NCBI RefSeq assembly: GCF_040549525.1
Contig: NZ_JBEPTM010000005.1
Coordinates: 62,001-126,000, forward strand
DNA: 64,000 bases
Reading direction: 5' to 3'
Source of the DNA: Lacisediminihabitans sp040549525
GTDB taxonomy: Bacteria; Actinomycetota; Actinomycetes; Actinomycetales; Microbacteriaceae
In this document: positions 8,663-16,595 of the stretch, one piece after another
Position numbering within the stretch: position 1 is the first letter of the stretch
How the letters are laid out: each line of letters starts with the position of its first letter
Notes under the pieces: model-generated
What the model was told of the DNA's origin: nothing
Databases searched by the model: none
What the model saw: only the letters and a program-made list of their open reading frames with translations
Translations under genes and position numbers: made by a program

Positions 8663-10980
8663 CGAAGAAGACAGAGTCCAAGGGATCCCTGAACCCGGGC
8701 CACGACTATCCGGATCTCGAGGTCTCCCCTCCCGAGGACTGGGCCGTCGGGCTTCCCGCGATCTACCACTCGATGGAGCCGGCCATCGTGCAACTCGGCC
8801 TCACGCGCACCGCGAAGCTCATGACTTCGATGAACCAGAAAGACGGGTTCGACTGCATGAGTTGCGCCTGGCCGGATCCCGACAAGCGCAAGACGCTTGA
8901 ATTCTGCGAGAACGGCGCCCGCGCTGTCACCTGGGAGGCGACCCCGGTGACCGTTCCCACCAGCTTCTGGGCCGAGAACTCCGTGTCGGACCTTCTGACC
9001 AAATCGGAGTATTGGCTCGGGATGCAGGGTCGACTCACCGAACCCGTCTACAAGCCGGCGGGATCCGATCACTACGAGCCGATCTCGTGGGACAAGGCGT
9101 TCTCCCTCCTGGGCGAGCGGCTGCGCGGACTCGATTCGCCCGACAAGGCCGTGTTCTACACGAGCGGGCGCACCGCCAACGAAACGGCATTCGCCTACCA
9201 GCTCTTCGCGCGCGCCTACGGAACCAACAATCTGCCGGACTGCTCGAATATGTGCCACGAGTCGACCAGCCTCGCTCTCGGCGAGGTGATCGGGATCGGC
9301 AAGTCGACGATCGCCTACGACGATTTCGAACGCGCCGACCTGATCATCATCCTCGGCCAGAATCCGGGCACGAATCATCCGCGGATGCTCACCGCCCTCG
9401 AGGATGCGAAGAAGAACGGCGCGAAGATCGTTGCGGTGAACCCGCTGCCAGAGGCCGGGCTGATGCGCTACAAGAACCCGCAGAAGGTGCGCGGAATCGT
9501 GGGCCGGGGCACCACCCTCGCCGATCAATTCCTGCAGATCCGATCGGGCGGGGACATGGCACTGCTGCAGGCCCTGTCGAAGCGCGTGCTGGACGCCGAG
9601 GCGGCGAACCCCGGCACGGTGCTCGACCACGACTTCCTCGCTAAGCACAGCTCCGGCCTGGCCGAATTCACCGCCCATCTCTCCGGGCTGGATGAGGCGG
9701 AGGTGCTCGCGGCGACCGGGCTCGACACCGCGGAGATCGACGAACTCGCCGAACGCTATCTCTCCTCCGACCGGGTCATCATCTCCTGGGCGATGGGGCT
9801 GACCCAGCACCGCAACTCTGTCGCCACACTCAAGGAGGTCATCAACCTGCTGCTGCTGCGCGGCAACATCGGCAAGCCCGGTGCCGGGGCATCCCCCATC
9901 CGCGGCCACAGCAACGTGCAGGGGGACCGCACCATGGGCATCTGGGAGCAGATGAAGCCGCCATTCCTCGACGCTATCGAGGCGGAGTTCGGATTCTCGC
10001 CCCCACGACCGCACGGGATGGATGCCCTGAAGTCGATCGCGGCGATGCAGAAGGGCGAGGTCTCGGTCTTCTTCGCGCTCGGCGGCAACTTCGTCGCGGC
10101 GCTGTCCGACACCGAGGCGACCGAAGCCGCGATGCGGGGCTGCGATCTCACGGTGCAGGTGTCGACCAAACTCAATCGTTCCCACGCGGTGATCGGCTCG
10201 GAGGCGCTGATCCTGCCGACCCTCGGCCGCACCGAGTTCGACCTGCAGAAGTCCGGCCCGCAATTCCTCTCCGTCGAGGACACGGTGTGCGCGGTGCACG
10301 CCACCCACGGGAGCGTTCCTCCCGTCGCGCCGGGCCTGCTGTCCGAAGTGTCGATCGTCACCCGGCTGGCGACCGCGGTGCTCGGCGACTCCGGGCCCAT
10401 CGACTGGAAGGGGATGGAGGCCGACTACGACCGCATCCGTGAGCACATCTCCCGGGTGGTCCCGGGCTTCGAAGACTTCAATGAGAAGGTTCGTCGCTCG
10501 AGCGGATTCATCCTGCCGAACGGGCCACGGGACACCCGCAGCTTCGACACCGAGACCGGCAAGGCCATGATCACGGTCAACGACCTCGAGCCGCTCGAAC
10601 GCCCGGAAGGCCGGCTCATCCTGCAGACGCTCCGGTCGCACGACCAGTTCAACACCACGATCTACAGCCTGAACGACCGCTATCGCGGCATCAAGAACGG
10701 CCGGGATGTCGTCTTCGTCAACCCCGAAGACCTCACCGAGCTGGGGCTCGAGGATGGCCAGAGGGTTGACATCGCCAGCGAGTGGCCGGGGGAGCCCGAC
10801 CGGTATCTTCGCAACTACCGGGTCGTGTCCTACCCGACGGCGAAGGGCTGTGCCGCCGCGTACTTCCCCGAAGCGAATGTGCTGGTTCCCCTGGCCAGTG
10901 CGGCGATCGGCAGCAACACCCCGGTGTCGAAGGCCGTCATCGTGCGGCTCGAGCCCGTGGCATCCGCCAGCACCCGGTAG
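8659..10980 (+). CDS. Molybdopterin oxidoreductase, FdhF/YdeP family
   Basis: Large cytoplasmic molybdoenzyme (773 aa) of the formate-dehydrogenase-alpha/YdeP branch of the DMSO reductase superfamily. Near the N-terminus Cys66-x2-Cys69 and Cys83 (GFDCMSC and EFCENG) probably bind an Fe-S cluster. TSGRTANE, DCSNMCHES (Cys195, Cys199) and LGQNPGTNHPRM lie in the molybdopterin-binding core, and GGNFVAALSD and RSHDQFNTTIY mark later domains. No in-frame TGA that would encode selenocysteine is seen. There is no signal peptide, Tat motif or dedicated beta/gamma subunit gene nearby, so the electron partner is unknown. The substrate is unproven: YdeP-type enzymes have been linked to acid resistance and formate oxidation. 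Confidence 0.88.
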   Translation: MTKKTESKGSLNPGHDYPDLEVSPPEDWAVGLPAIYHSMEPAIVQLGLTRTAKLMTSMNQKDGFDCMSCAWPDPDKRKTLEFCENGARAVTWEATPVTVPTSFWAENSVSDLLTKSEYWLGMQGRLTEPVYKPAGSDHYEPISWDKAFSLLGERLRGLDSPDKAVFYTSGRTANETAFAYQLFARAYGTNNLPDCSNMCHESTSLALGEVIGIGKSTIAYDDFERADLIIILGQNPGTNHPRMLTALEDAKKNGAKIVAVNPLPEAGLMRYKNPQKVRGIVGRGTTLADQFLQIRSGGDMALLQALSKRVLDAEAANPGTVLDHDFLAKHSSGLAEFTAHLSGLDEAEVLAATGLDTAEIDELAERYLSSDRVIISWAMGLTQHRNSVATLKEVINLLLLRGNIGKPGAGASPIRGHSNVQGDRTMGIWEQMKPPFLDAIEAEFGFSPPRPHGMDALKSIAAMQKGEVSVFFALGGNFVAALSDTEATEAAMRGCDLTVQVSTKLNRSHAVIGSEALILPTLGRTEFDLQKSGPQFLSVEDTVCAVHATHGSVPPVAPGLLSEVSIVTRLATAVLGDSGPIDWKGMEADYDRIREHISRVVPGFEDFNEKVRRSSGFILPNGPRDTRSFDTETGKAMITVNDLEPLERPEGRLILQTLRSHDQFNTTIYSLNDRYRGIKNGRDVVFVNPEDLTELGLEDGQRVDIASEWPGEPDRYLRNYRVVSYPTAKGCAAAYFPEANVLVPLASAAIGSNTPVSKAVIVRLEPVASASTR

Positions 10981-10983
10981 CCT
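10978..10983 (+). promoter_or_regulatory. -10 element for hisE, predicted leaderless
   Basis: TAGCCT overlaps the stop codon of the upstream oxidoreductase gene and ends 7 nt before the hisE GTG (10991). It is the best candidate promoter for the whole his-trp block. Confidence 0.45.
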
Positions 10984-10990
10984 TGCAGGT

Positions 10991-11254
10991 GTGAAATCGT
11001 TCGACGACCTGTTTGCTGAGCTCAGCGAGAAGTCGGTGTCGCGCCCCGAGGGTTCGGGCACCGTCGCCGAGCTCGACGCCGGAGTGCACGCCATCGGCAA
11101 GAAGATCGTCGAAGAAGCCGCCGAGGTGTGGATGGCGGCGGAATTCCAGTCTCTCGACGAGACGGCGGAGGAGATCTCCCAGCTGATCTACCACCTTCAG
11201 GTGCTCATGATCTCGAAGGGCCTGACCACGGCGGATGTCTACCGACATCTGTGA
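10991..11254 (+). CDS. hisE: Phosphoribosyl-ATP pyrophosphatase
   Basis: Second step of histidine synthesis: hydrolyses PR-ATP to PR-AMP and pyrophosphate. The product is 87 aa, usual for the stand-alone actinobacterial enzyme, from GTG 10991. The all-alpha MazG-like fold shows KKIVEEAAEVWMAA, whose Glu residues bind Mg, then DETAEEISQLIYHLQVLM and a closing VYRHL. The start was chosen because MKSFDDLF is the typical N-terminus. It heads the his-trp block and is followed after 44 bp by hisG. Confidence 0.95.
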   Translation: MKSFDDLFAELSEKSVSRPEGSGTVAELDAGVHAIGKKIVEEAAEVWMAAEFQSLDETAEEISQLIYHLQVLMISKGLTTADVYRHL

Positions 11255-11298
11255 GTCCCCCCCTCCCTCCACCGCCACCCTCACCTGAAGAGACCACC

Positions 11299-12138
11299 AT
11301 GTTGCGAATCGCAGTGCCCAACAAGGGCTCCCTGAGCGAGACCGCCGCCGAGATGCTGTCCGAAGCCGGATACGCCGGCCGTCGCGATCCGCGCGCGCTC
11401 AACCTGTCCGACCCTCGAAACGACGTGGAGTTCTTCTTCCTTCGTCCCCGCGACATCGCCACCTACGTCGGGTCCGGCGCGCTCGATGTCGGGATCACCG
11501 GGCGCGACCTGCTGCTGGACTCCGGATCGACCGCTGTCGAGATTGCCAGCCTCGACTTCGGGGCATCCACCTTCCGCTTCGCCGGTACGGCCGGTCGTTT
11601 CTCGACCCTCGAGGATCTCGAGGGGGTGCGGGTCGCGACAAGCTACCCCGGACTTGTCGGTGATTTCCTCGCGCGGAACGGCGTGAACGCCGACCTCGTC
11701 ACACTCGATGGCGCGGTCGAATCGGCCGTGAAGCTCGGGGTCGCTGATGCCGTCGCCGACGTCGTCTCGACCGGTTCGACACTGCGTGCCCAGGGTCTGG
11801 AGATCTTCGGCCCGGTCATCCTCGAATCCTCGGCCGTGCTGATCAGCGCGAAGAGCGGAATGGCCGGGATCACCACGCTCCAGCGCCGCCTGCAGGGCGT
11901 GCTCGTCGCCCGCCAGTACGTGCTGATGGACTACGACCTCCCCGTCACCCTGATCGAAGCGGCCTCGGCCATCACTCCGGGTCTCGAGTCCCCGACGGTC
12001 TCGCCGTTGCGGGATCGCGAGTGGGTCGCGGTGCGGGTGATGGTGCCGCGCGAAGACACCAACCAGGTCATGGACCGGCTCTACGAGCTCGGAGCACGCG
12101 CCATCCTGGTCAGCCCCATCCACGCGGCCCGGATCTGA
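11299..12138 (+). CDS. hisG: ATP phosphoribosyltransferase (long form)
   Basis: Committed step of histidine synthesis: condenses ATP and PRPP. The 279-aa product is the long form, with a catalytic bilobal domain (about 1-205) and a C-terminal ACT-like regulatory domain (about 206-279) that normally mediates histidine feedback inhibition. MLRIAVPNKGSLSE is the conserved start, and VGITGRDLLLDSG is the substrate-binding loop. No hisZ is needed for this form. Stops 2 bp before the hisF GTG. Confidence 0.95.
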   Translation: MLRIAVPNKGSLSETAAEMLSEAGYAGRRDPRALNLSDPRNDVEFFFLRPRDIATYVGSGALDVGITGRDLLLDSGSTAVEIASLDFGASTFRFAGTAGRFSTLEDLEGVRVATSYPGLVGDFLARNGVNADLVTLDGAVESAVKLGVADAVADVVSTGSTLRAQGLEIFGPVILESSAVLISAKSGMAGITTLQRRLQGVLVARQYVLMDYDLPVTLIEAASAITPGLESPTVSPLRDREWVAVRVMVPREDTNQVMDRLYELGARAILVSPIHAARI

Positions 12139-12140
12139 CC

Positions 12141-12905
12141 GTGCCTGTCGCTGTTCGAGTGATCCCGTGCCTTGATGTCGCGGCCGGCCGGGTGGTCAAG
12201 GGCGTCAATTTCCTCGACCTGCGCGACGCCGGCGATCCCGTCGAGCTCGCGCGCCGTTACTACGAGCAGGGTGCCGACGAGATCACCTTCCTCGACGTCA
12301 CCGCCACGGTCGACGACCGCGCGACGATGTACGACGTCGTGCAGGCGACGGCCGAGCAGGTCTTCATCCCGCTTACGGTGGGCGGAGGGGTGCGGACCGT
12401 CGAGGATGTCGCACGCCTTCAGGGTCACGGGGCGGACAAGATCGGCGTGAACAGCGCTGCGATCGCGCGTCCGGCGCTCCTCGGCGAGATCGCCGACCGC
12501 TTCGGAGCCCAGGCCCTTGTTCTCTCCCTCGACGTGAAGCGTTCCGCACGCGGGGCGAGCGGATGGGTGGTCACCACTCACGGTGGCCGCACCGAGACCG
12601 ACATCGACGCGCTGGCGTGGGCGATCGAGGCGATCGAACGGGGTGCCGGTGAGCTTCTGGTGAACTCCATCGACGCGGATGGTACGAAGAACGGCTTCGA
12701 CCTCCCGCTGATCGCCGCCATGCGTGAGATCAGCCGGGTGCCTGTGATCGCGAGCGGCGGAGCGGGGTCGATCGAACACTTCGCACCGGCGATTGCGGCC
12801 GGCGCGGATGCCGTGCTCGCGGCATCCGTCTTCCACAACGGAGAATTGACCGTCGGTGACGTGAAACAGGGACTCGCCGAGGCCGGCATCCTGGTGAGGA
12901 ATTGA
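12141..12905 (+). CDS. hisF: Imidazole glycerol phosphate synthase, cyclase subunit
   Basis: Cyclase half of IGP synthase; uses ammonia from HisH to make IGP and AICAR. The product is 254 aa from GTG 12141. The (beta/alpha)8 barrel carries the two catalytic Asp motifs, IPCLDVAAGRVVKG near the N-terminus and LVLSLDVKR in the middle, plus GGVRTVED, NSIDADGTK and SGGAGSIEH. hisH is not in the window. Only 2 bp separate it from hisG. Confidence 0.96.
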   Translation: MPVAVRVIPCLDVAAGRVVKGVNFLDLRDAGDPVELARRYYEQGADEITFLDVTATVDDRATMYDVVQATAEQVFIPLTVGGGVRTVEDVARLQGHGADKIGVNSAAIARPALLGEIADRFGAQALVLSLDVKRSARGASGWVVTTHGGRTETDIDALAWAIEAIERGAGELLVNSIDADGTKNGFDLPLIAAMREISRVPVIASGGAGSIEHFAPAIAAGADAVLAASVFHNGELTVGDVKQGLAEAGILVRN

Positions 12906-12910
12906 GCCCT

Positions 12911-13333
12911 ATGGACACTCCACCGAGTGGTACCGCATCGATGGGCGCCGCGCCTCTCGACCCCTTGATCGACGCCGTGCTCGCCAGGGCGAGTTTCGAC
13001 GACACCGGCCTGCTGCCCGCAATCATCCAGCAATGGGACAGCCGCGAGGTGCTCATGCTGGGCTACATGGATGCGGAGGCGCTGCGCCGCACGCTGACCG
13101 AGGGGCGGGTGACCTTCTGGTCGCGCTCGCGCCAGGAGTACTGGCGTAAGGGGGACACCTCTGGTCACCGCCAGTACGTGCGGGGCGCCGCTCTCGACTG
13201 CGACTCCGACACCCTGCTGGTGCAGGTGGAGCAGGTCGGGGCCGCCTGCCACACGGGAGCGCACGCCTGCTTCGATGTCGATCCCCTTCACCCGCTCGTG
13301 CTCGAGGTGACGGAAGGTGCTGCGCATGAGTGA
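12911..13333 (+). CDS. hisI: Phosphoribosyl-AMP cyclohydrolase
   Basis: Zinc enzyme of histidine synthesis that opens the adenine ring of PR-AMP. The product is 140 aa from ATG 12911. A TTG at 12902 overlapping the hisF stop is possible, but the GGTGAGGA sequence at 12893-12900 is better spaced for the ATG. Metal ligands are visible as CDSD and the ACHTGAHACF cluster. WSRSRQEYWRKGDTSGH is the family signature. HisE is encoded separately, so this is a single-domain HisI. Its end overlaps trpE by 8 bp. Confidence 0.94.
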   Translation: MDTPPSGTASMGAAPLDPLIDAVLARASFDDTGLLPAIIQQWDSREVLMLGYMDAEALRRTLTEGRVTFWSRSRQEYWRKGDTSGHRQYVRGAALDCDSDTLLVQVEQVGAACHTGAHACFDVDPLHPLVLEVTEGAAHE

Positions 13334-14876
13334 GACCACCAGCCGCGAACAGTTCGAATCGCTCCTCGACGGTCATCGCGTGGTGCCGGTGATCCGCGAG
13401 CTCTTCGCCGACGGCGAGACGCCGGTGGGCATCTACCGCAAGCTCGCGAAGGGCGAACCGGGTAGCTTCCTGCTCGAATCGGCCGAGCAGGGTGGCATCT
13501 GGTCGCGGTTCTCCTTCATCGGGGTGTCCAGTTTCGGAGTGCTCACCCAGTCCACCGATGGGTCGGGGGAGGATGTCGCGGTCTGGCTCGACTACGGGCT
13601 CTCCGCCGATCGCGCGCTCGGGAGCGACTGCCCGAGGGGCCCGCTCGCGGCTCTCGCGCACCTCTACGAACGGTGGGGGACCCCGCACGTTCCCGGTCAT
13701 CCTCCCCTCACGGGCGGGCTCGTCGGCTTCATCGGGTGGGAGGCGATCCGTCAGATCGAGCGTCTGCCCAACCGGCCCCCGGCCGATTTCGATTTCCCCG
13801 GGCAGGCACTGAGCTTCGTGTCTGAACTCGTGGTCGTCGATCACCGCACCGGCACGGTGCTGCTCATCGCCACGGTCCTGAACGACGGGGTGCTGAATGA
13901 CGGGGTGGATGCCGGCGACGAGCTCTGGTCGGTCGCCCAATCCCGGCTCGATCGGATGCAGGCCGGCATCGCGCAACCCGCCGAAGCCTGGCTCGCGGAG
14001 GTCGACCTGTCGACGCCGGCGGCGGCCGTGCCGCGCATCGAGGCCCCGGTCTTCCATGAGGCGATCGAGAAGTCGAAGCGATTCATCCGCGACGGAGATG
14101 TCTTCCAGGTCGTGATCTCCCAACGATTCGACCACGAGATCACCGCCGACCCGATCGACGTCTACCGGGTACTGCGCACCCTCAACCCGAGTCCCTACAT
14201 GTACCTGTTGTCCCTGGTGACGGCGGAGGGTGAGCCCTATTCCATCGTGGGCTCCTCCCCGGAGGCTCTCGTAAAGGTGGAGAACTCGCGGGTGTACATG
14301 CACCCCATCGCCGGATCCCGCCCCCGGGGCATCGGCCCGGAAGAGGATCTCGCTCTCGCGGACGAACTTCTTGCCGACCCGAAGGAACGGGCGGAGCACC
14401 TGATGCTGGTCGACCTCGCCCGGAACGACCTGCTCAAGGTCTGCGTCCCCGGCACCGTCGAGGTGAGCGAATTCATGCAGGTCGAGCGTTTCAGTCACAT
14501 CATGCACCTCGTCTCTTCCGTCGAGGGAGACCTGAGGCCGACGGCGAATTCGATCGACGTGTTCCGTGCGACCTTCCCGGCCGGCACGCTGTCCGGTGCG
14601 CCGAAGCCGCGGGCACTGGAGATCATCGACGAGCTCGAGGTCGCCCAGCGCGGCCTCTACGGGGGAGTGGTGGGCTACTTCGGATTCGCGGGGGATCTCG
14701 ATCTCGCCATCGCCATCCGCACCACCACGATTTCGGGAGGGATCGCGCGCGTGCAGGCCGGGGCCGGGCTCGTCGCGGATTCCGATCCGCAGAGCGAATA
14801 CCTCGAGTCCCAGAACAAGGCTGCCGCCCCGCTCCGGGCGGTCGCCATCGCCAACGCGATGCGGCGGGTGCAGTAG
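13326..14876 (+). CDS. trpE: Anthranilate synthase component I
   Basis: Makes anthranilate from chorismate, using ammonia from TrpG. The product is 516 aa from ATG 13326, which overlaps hisI and is preceded by GGAAGG. The tryptophan-inhibition motif LLES is at residues 49-52. The chorismate-binding domain shows GSSPEALVKVEN, PIAGSRPRG, DLARNDLLKVC and the C-terminal GGVVGYF and RAGAGLVADSDP-like stretch. No leader peptide or attenuator is seen: the start sits inside hisI, so control must act upstream or by feedback. trpG and trpD are elsewhere. Confidence 0.95.
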   Translation: MSETTSREQFESLLDGHRVVPVIRELFADGETPVGIYRKLAKGEPGSFLLESAEQGGIWSRFSFIGVSSFGVLTQSTDGSGEDVAVWLDYGLSADRALGSDCPRGPLAALAHLYERWGTPHVPGHPPLTGGLVGFIGWEAIRQIERLPNRPPADFDFPGQALSFVSELVVVDHRTGTVLLIATVLNDGVLNDGVDAGDELWSVAQSRLDRMQAGIAQPAEAWLAEVDLSTPAAAVPRIEAPVFHEAIEKSKRFIRDGDVFQVVISQRFDHEITADPIDVYRVLRTLNPSPYMYLLSLVTAEGEPYSIVGSSPEALVKVENSRVYMHPIAGSRPRGIGPEEDLALADELLADPKERAEHLMLVDLARNDLLKVCVPGTVEVSEFMQVERFSHIMHLVSSVEGDLRPTANSIDVFRATFPAGTLSGAPKPRALEIIDELEVAQRGLYGGVVGYFGFAGDLDLAIAIRTTTISGGIARVQAGAGLVADSDPQSEYLESQNKAAAPLRAVAIANAMRRVQ

Positions 14877-14879
14877 CCC

Positions 14880-15509
14880 ATGACACCTCGTCGATTGAAG
14901 ACCACCACGCTGCTGGCGGCGATCGTGCTGAGCGGTCTCACCCTGCTCACCTGGACCGGTGAATGGTTCTCGCTCACCCTGCGCGAGACGGCCACCGGCC
15001 ATCCGGTGCTCAGCGTCACCGGCGATGTCGCGGCCCCGGCGCTCATCGCCCTCGCCCTCGCCAGCCTCGCCCTCGTGGCAGCACTCGCCATCTCCGGACC
15101 CTTCTTCCGGGTCGTTCTCGGTGTGCTTCAGGTCGTCATCGGGTTCACCGTCACCCTCTCCGCGATCATCGCGGTGTCTAATCCGGTGCGCGCGTCGGAG
15201 GCTGCCATCTCGGCGGTCACCGGAGTCGGCGGCTCCAAGTCGATCGCCGCACTCGTCACGGCGGTGTCGGAGTCCGCATACCCTGTGATCGCCATCGCTG
15301 TCGGCATCCTCACGGCAATGCTCGGTGTGGTCGTGCTGGTGACCGGCCGGCGCTGGCCGGGTTCGTCCGGGCGTTATCGCCAGCCCGTCGTTCTCGAGGA
15401 TCCGGATGCGGCCATCGGCAGCGAGGATTCCGGGCCGGAGGATGCCGCGGCCCACGCCGTCTCGGACTGGGACACGCTGAGCGGCGGAAGCGACCCGACC
15501 TCGCGGTAG
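14880..15509 (+). CDS. Trp operon-associated membrane protein
   Basis: 209-aa membrane protein of the family found only in actinobacterial tryptophan operons (Trp_oprn_chp). About four transmembrane segments are visible: residues about 8-26, 48-70, 77-100 and 128-150. A cytoplasmic or external hydrophilic tail of about 50 residues rich in Asp, Ser and Gly follows. The function is unknown; its steady place between trpE and trpC suggests a role in aromatic amino acid or chorismate-pathway physiology. Starts 3 bp after trpE. Confidence 0.85.
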   Translation: MTPRRLKTTTLLAAIVLSGLTLLTWTGEWFSLTLRETATGHPVLSVTGDVAAPALIALALASLALVAALAISGPFFRVVLGVLQVVIGFTVTLSAIIAVSNPVRASEAAISAVTGVGGSKSIAALVTAVSESAYPVIAIAVGILTAMLGVVVLVTGRRWPGSSGRYRQPVVLEDPDAAIGSEDSGPEDAAAHAVSDWDTLSGGSDPTSR

Positions 15510-15527
15510 AGGCATCGCCCCTCGCGA

Positions 15528-15533
15528 TAGACT
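15528..15533 (+). promoter_or_regulatory. Possible internal promoter of the trp block
   Basis: TAGACT lies in the 52-bp gap before the small membrane protein gene, followed by a short GTGGG/CCCAC hairpin and an AAGGAGA ribosome site. It could give trpCBA extra expression. No clear -35 is seen. Confidence 0.35.
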
Positions 15534-15561
15534 GTGGGCTGAACACCCACGAAGGAGACCT

Positions 15562-15792
15562 GTGAGCGACGAATTCCCCGAGCCGGGCGAAGGCAATTCC
15601 CCGGCTGCCTGGACTGCCGTGATCATCATGCTTATCGCATTCAGCATCGGCACGATCGCGTTCTTCTTCAACGTGCAATTCATGGTCTGGGCCTCTGTCG
15701 GCCTCCTCCTCGTCGGCATCATCGTCGGTTTCGTGATGAAGCGCATGGGGTACGGCGTCTACGGCGCCAAGTACACACCGAAGGGCCACTGA
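15562..15792 (+). CDS. Small two-helix membrane protein (HGxxPAAW/DUF6704 type)
   Basis: 76-aa protein with the PAAW-type motif GNSPAAWTAV near residue 12, followed by two transmembrane helices (about 18-38 and 42-60) and a short basic C-terminus with GVYGAKYTPKGH. This matches a small conserved actinobacterial family of unknown function that sits before trpC. The start is GTG 15562 behind AAGGAGA. The His of the usual HGxxPAAW motif is replaced here by Glu (EGNSPAAW). Confidence 0.78.
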   Translation: MSDEFPEPGEGNSPAAWTAVIIMLIAFSIGTIAFFFNVQFMVWASVGLLLVGIIVGFVMKRMGYGVYGAKYTPKGH

Positions 15793-15797
15793 CTCAG

Positions 15798-16568
15798 GTG
15801 CTCGCCGATCTCGTTTCCGGGGCCATCCAGGATGCTTCGGAGCGTCGTGCCCTGCGCACCCTCGCCGAAGTCGAAGCCGCCGCCCTCGCCCGGCCAGCGG
15901 CGATCGATGCCCTTGCGGCGCTCGCCCCGGCCTCCCGCGTGCGCATCATCGCGGAGGTGAAGCGGGCAAGCCCGTCCCGCGGCGCTCTCGCCGACATCCC
16001 CGACCCCGCCGCTCTCGCCGTGTCCTACGAGACCGGAGGGGCCAGCGCGATCAGTGTGCTCACCGAGGGACGCAAGTTCGGCGGTTCCCTCGCCGATCTC
16101 GAGGCGGTGCGGGCCGCGGTGACGGTGCCCGTTCTCCGCAAGGATTTCATCGCCGAGCCCTACCAGGTGTTCGAAGCCCGCGCAGCGGGAGCGGACCTGG
16201 TGCTGCTGATCGTCGCGGCGCTCGACCAGGCGACGCTCACGGAACTGTTCGAGCTCACCCGCCAGCTCGGCATGGCCGTGCTGGTGGAGACCCACAGTGC
16301 CGACGAGGTATCCCGGGCGCTCGACATCGGTGCCGGCCTTGTCGGGGTCAACGCGCGAGACCTCTCCACCTTCGAGCTCGACCAAGACCTCTTCGGCACG
16401 CTGGCCGGGCAGATCCCCTCCGGTGTGATCCGGGTCGCCGAGTCCGCGGTGAAGTCCGCAGCGGATGTCGCCCACTACCGGGAGGCCGGAGCAGACGTCG
16501 TGCTCGTGGGAGAGGCGCTGGTCACAGGAGATCCGGTGCGAACGCTGGCAGAATTCCTCGGTAACTAG
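15798..16568 (+). CDS. trpC: Indole-3-glycerol phosphate synthase
   Basis: Decarboxylating ring closure in tryptophan synthesis (CdRP to indole-3-glycerol phosphate). The product is 256 aa from GTG 15798. Barrel motifs are IIAEVKRASPSRG (catalytic Lys in EVKR), VLTEGRKFGGS, VLRKDFIAEPYQ, LVETHSADE, GVNARDLSTFE and the C-terminal VLVGEALV. It is monofunctional; no TrpF domain is attached. Starts 5 bp after the small membrane protein. Confidence 0.96.
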   Translation: MLADLVSGAIQDASERRALRTLAEVEAAALARPAAIDALAALAPASRVRIIAEVKRASPSRGALADIPDPAALAVSYETGGASAISVLTEGRKFGGSLADLEAVRAAVTVPVLRKDFIAEPYQVFEARAAGADLVLLIVAALDQATLTELFELTRQLGMAVLVETHSADEVSRALDIGAGLVGVNARDLSTFELDQDLFGTLAGQIPSGVIRVAESAVKSAADVAHYREAGADVVLVGEALVTGDPVRTLAEFLGN

Positions 16569-16595
16569 TCAATCTCGAGCAAGGGTGATAGATCC

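Noticed and set aside
9241..9260. Selenocysteine in the FdhF-like enzyme
   Set aside because: The reading frame contains no in-frame TGA, and the expected region carries ordinary cysteines (DCSNMCHES).
8290..11100. Very long open frame (over 900 codons) on the minus strand opposite fdhD, the oxidoreductase and hisE
   Set aside because: It is an antisense shadow of GC-rich genes: it spans several real genes, has no recognisable domain and is rich in Arg, Gly, Asp and His in the usual shadow pattern. The same applies to minus-strand frames at 13053-15746, 22471-24558 and 32335-35391.
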